Below, piece after piece: positions 4,891 to 5,719 of a stretch of 5,719 nucleotides of DNA. Source of the DNA: a bacterium (GTDB lineage: Bacteria > JAMCPX01); contig DAHXOM010000077.1 of the NCBI GenBank assembly GCA_027364825.1, positions 1 through 5,719 of the forward strand. The letters run 5' to 3'. A program made the position numbers and the translations under genes. The notes beneath the pieces are model-generated. The model was not told the DNA's origin and did not search any database. It worked only from the letters and a program-made list of their open reading frames with translations. Within the stretch, counting starts at the first letter, position 1, and the number at the start of each line of letters is the position of its first letter.

Positions 4891-5719
4891 ATGGACATTA
4901 AATCTATAAGATTACGGAACTTTAAGGGTTTCAAAGATGCGACTTTACCATTGAAGCCGCTTACAGTTCTCCTCGGGCCTAATCATGCAGGCAAATCCTG
5001 TTTCGGCCAAGCTCTGGTTGCATTAAGTAAGAGTAACGCCAGTAAAGGTACTCTGAGTTTGAAATTTGATACGACTTCATCTGTTGAATTCGGAAGTTAT
5101 TCAGATTTAGTGCACGTTGGCAGCTCTGATCAACCTGTAATGATTGAGTTAGGGTTAACCTCTGGAAAAGTAGTACTCGCTTTTGGGAAAGAGAATAAAC
5201 CAGCGGGGATCAATGACTTGGATCTTGAGTCAATCAAGTATGATATTTTCCTCAAAAATACCCCAATAGCAGAATTATCGGCATCTAAAGATATTTTGGC
5301 TGGTGAATTAAAGCGCTATAACGAATCCGGTTGGACTGTTAATGTTGCGAATAGTGTTGTTCATGATTATCAACTTTCTTTTACTGGTATAATTATTAAT
5401 TCGGCATCTGAGATACCTGAAACGGTGGTATCCGTTCATAAGGCAGTGCCGGAATTTAATGAATTAATTGCCAGATATATAGCAAGTTTTTTAAAGGATA
5501 TATCGTACCTTCGACCAGATAGACACAAGCCAGAAAGGTCACATGCTAATAATCCTTCTGCAACTGCATCTATAGATGATTGGGGCGACGGTACGGATTC
5601 GTTTATTCATAAGAATAGAGATTCAATGGTAGATGTTTTTTTCTTTCCGCCCCCTTCATCTGATAAAGAGAAAACTCAAAAAATATTATCAGAATATTCA
5701 CAATATAAGACCGAAGAGA
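4891..5719 (+). CDS. AAA/ABC-type ATPase, N-terminal part (cut by the window end)
   Basis: The gene is open from an ATG at 4891 to the last base (276 codons). AAGAGG, about 7 bases upstream, supports the start. It begins MDIKSIRLRNFKGFKDATL, a typical beta-strand start for SMC/RecF/OLD-like ATPases, and has a Walker A motif GPNHAGKS at residues 29-36 (Lys35, Ser36). FGSYSDLVHVGSSD (residues 67-80) and YLRPDRHKPER (206-216) resemble the 'YLGPLRxxP.R' segments of large AAA-15/AAA-21-like and DUF3696-type ATPases. No Walker B motif is visible; it should be in the missing C-terminal part. The base composition is AT-richer than the left-hand genes (about 25% GC in 5341-5400), which hints at horizontal origin. 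Relatives occur in anti-phage and retron-associated systems, but no specific system can be named from this fragment. Confidence 0.85.
   Translation, partial: MDIKSIRLRNFKGFKDATLPLKPLTVLLGPNHAGKSCFGQALVALSKSNASKGTLSLKFDTTSSVEFGSYSDLVHVGSSDQPVMIELGLTSGKVVLAFGKENKPAGINDLDLESIKYDIFLKNTPIAELSASKDILAGELKRYNESGWTVNVANSVVHDYQLSFTGIIINSASEIPETVVSVHKAVPEFNELIARYIASFLKDISYLRPDRHKPERSHANNPSATASIDDWGDGTDSFIHKNRDSMVDVFFFPPPSSDKEKTQKILSEYSQYKTEE

Overview
The window looks like a chromosomal accessory stretch from a Gram-negative, probably environmental bacterium. The evidence is a lipobox lipoprotein carrying a collagen-like linker and an Fn3 domain, a classical Sec-exported small protein, strong Shine-Dalgarno sites and sigma70-type promoters. 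The gene mix (DUF488/YeaO, Fn3 lipoprotein, several toxin-antitoxin modules, many short palindromic repeats) would suit Nitrospirota or Desulfobacterota, but that is an impression and not a demonstrated assignment. No rRNA, tRNA, CRISPR array or transposase gene was seen.

Left part (1-3175), all on the minus strand. An alpha/beta hydrolase (426-1346) is followed 20 bases downstream by a DUF488/YeaO-like gene (43-405), so the two probably form a small operon. A perfect 17-bp stem-loop (1461-1498) ends the next gene, a surface lipoprotein (1522-2595) with a lipobox, short Gly-x-x run, Fn3 domain and three near-identical 52-residue repeats. Upstream of it are two short palindromic repeats (2629-2719), then an unrecognised exported protein of 140 residues (2753-3175).

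Middle (3176-3589) has no convincing gene. It holds a second copy of the DUF488 ribosome-binding-site and start region (3372-3404), apparently a fragment, and the promoter and operator of the next operon.

Right part (3558-4635), plus strand, carries two toxin-antitoxin operons of different families in tandem. The first has an intact AbrB/MazE-like antitoxin (3590-3820), but its Doc-family toxin (3817-3897) stops after 26 codons next to a 119-bp element with inverted-repeat ends (3910-4028). The second, Phd/YefM plus RelE/ParE (4094-4635), looks intact. Both operons have near-consensus sigma70 promoters with 17-bp spacers and an inverted repeat lying on the -10 box, as expected for autoregulation.

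The right end (4891-5719) is the first 276 codons of an AT-rich AAA/ABC-type ATPase with a clear Walker A motif, cut by the window edge. It has its own candidate promoter and a hairpin in its leader. Relatives of this kind occur in OLD-like, Septu-like and other anti-phage systems, so the junction of TA modules and ATPase may be the start of a defence island. The partner genes, if any, lie outside the window.
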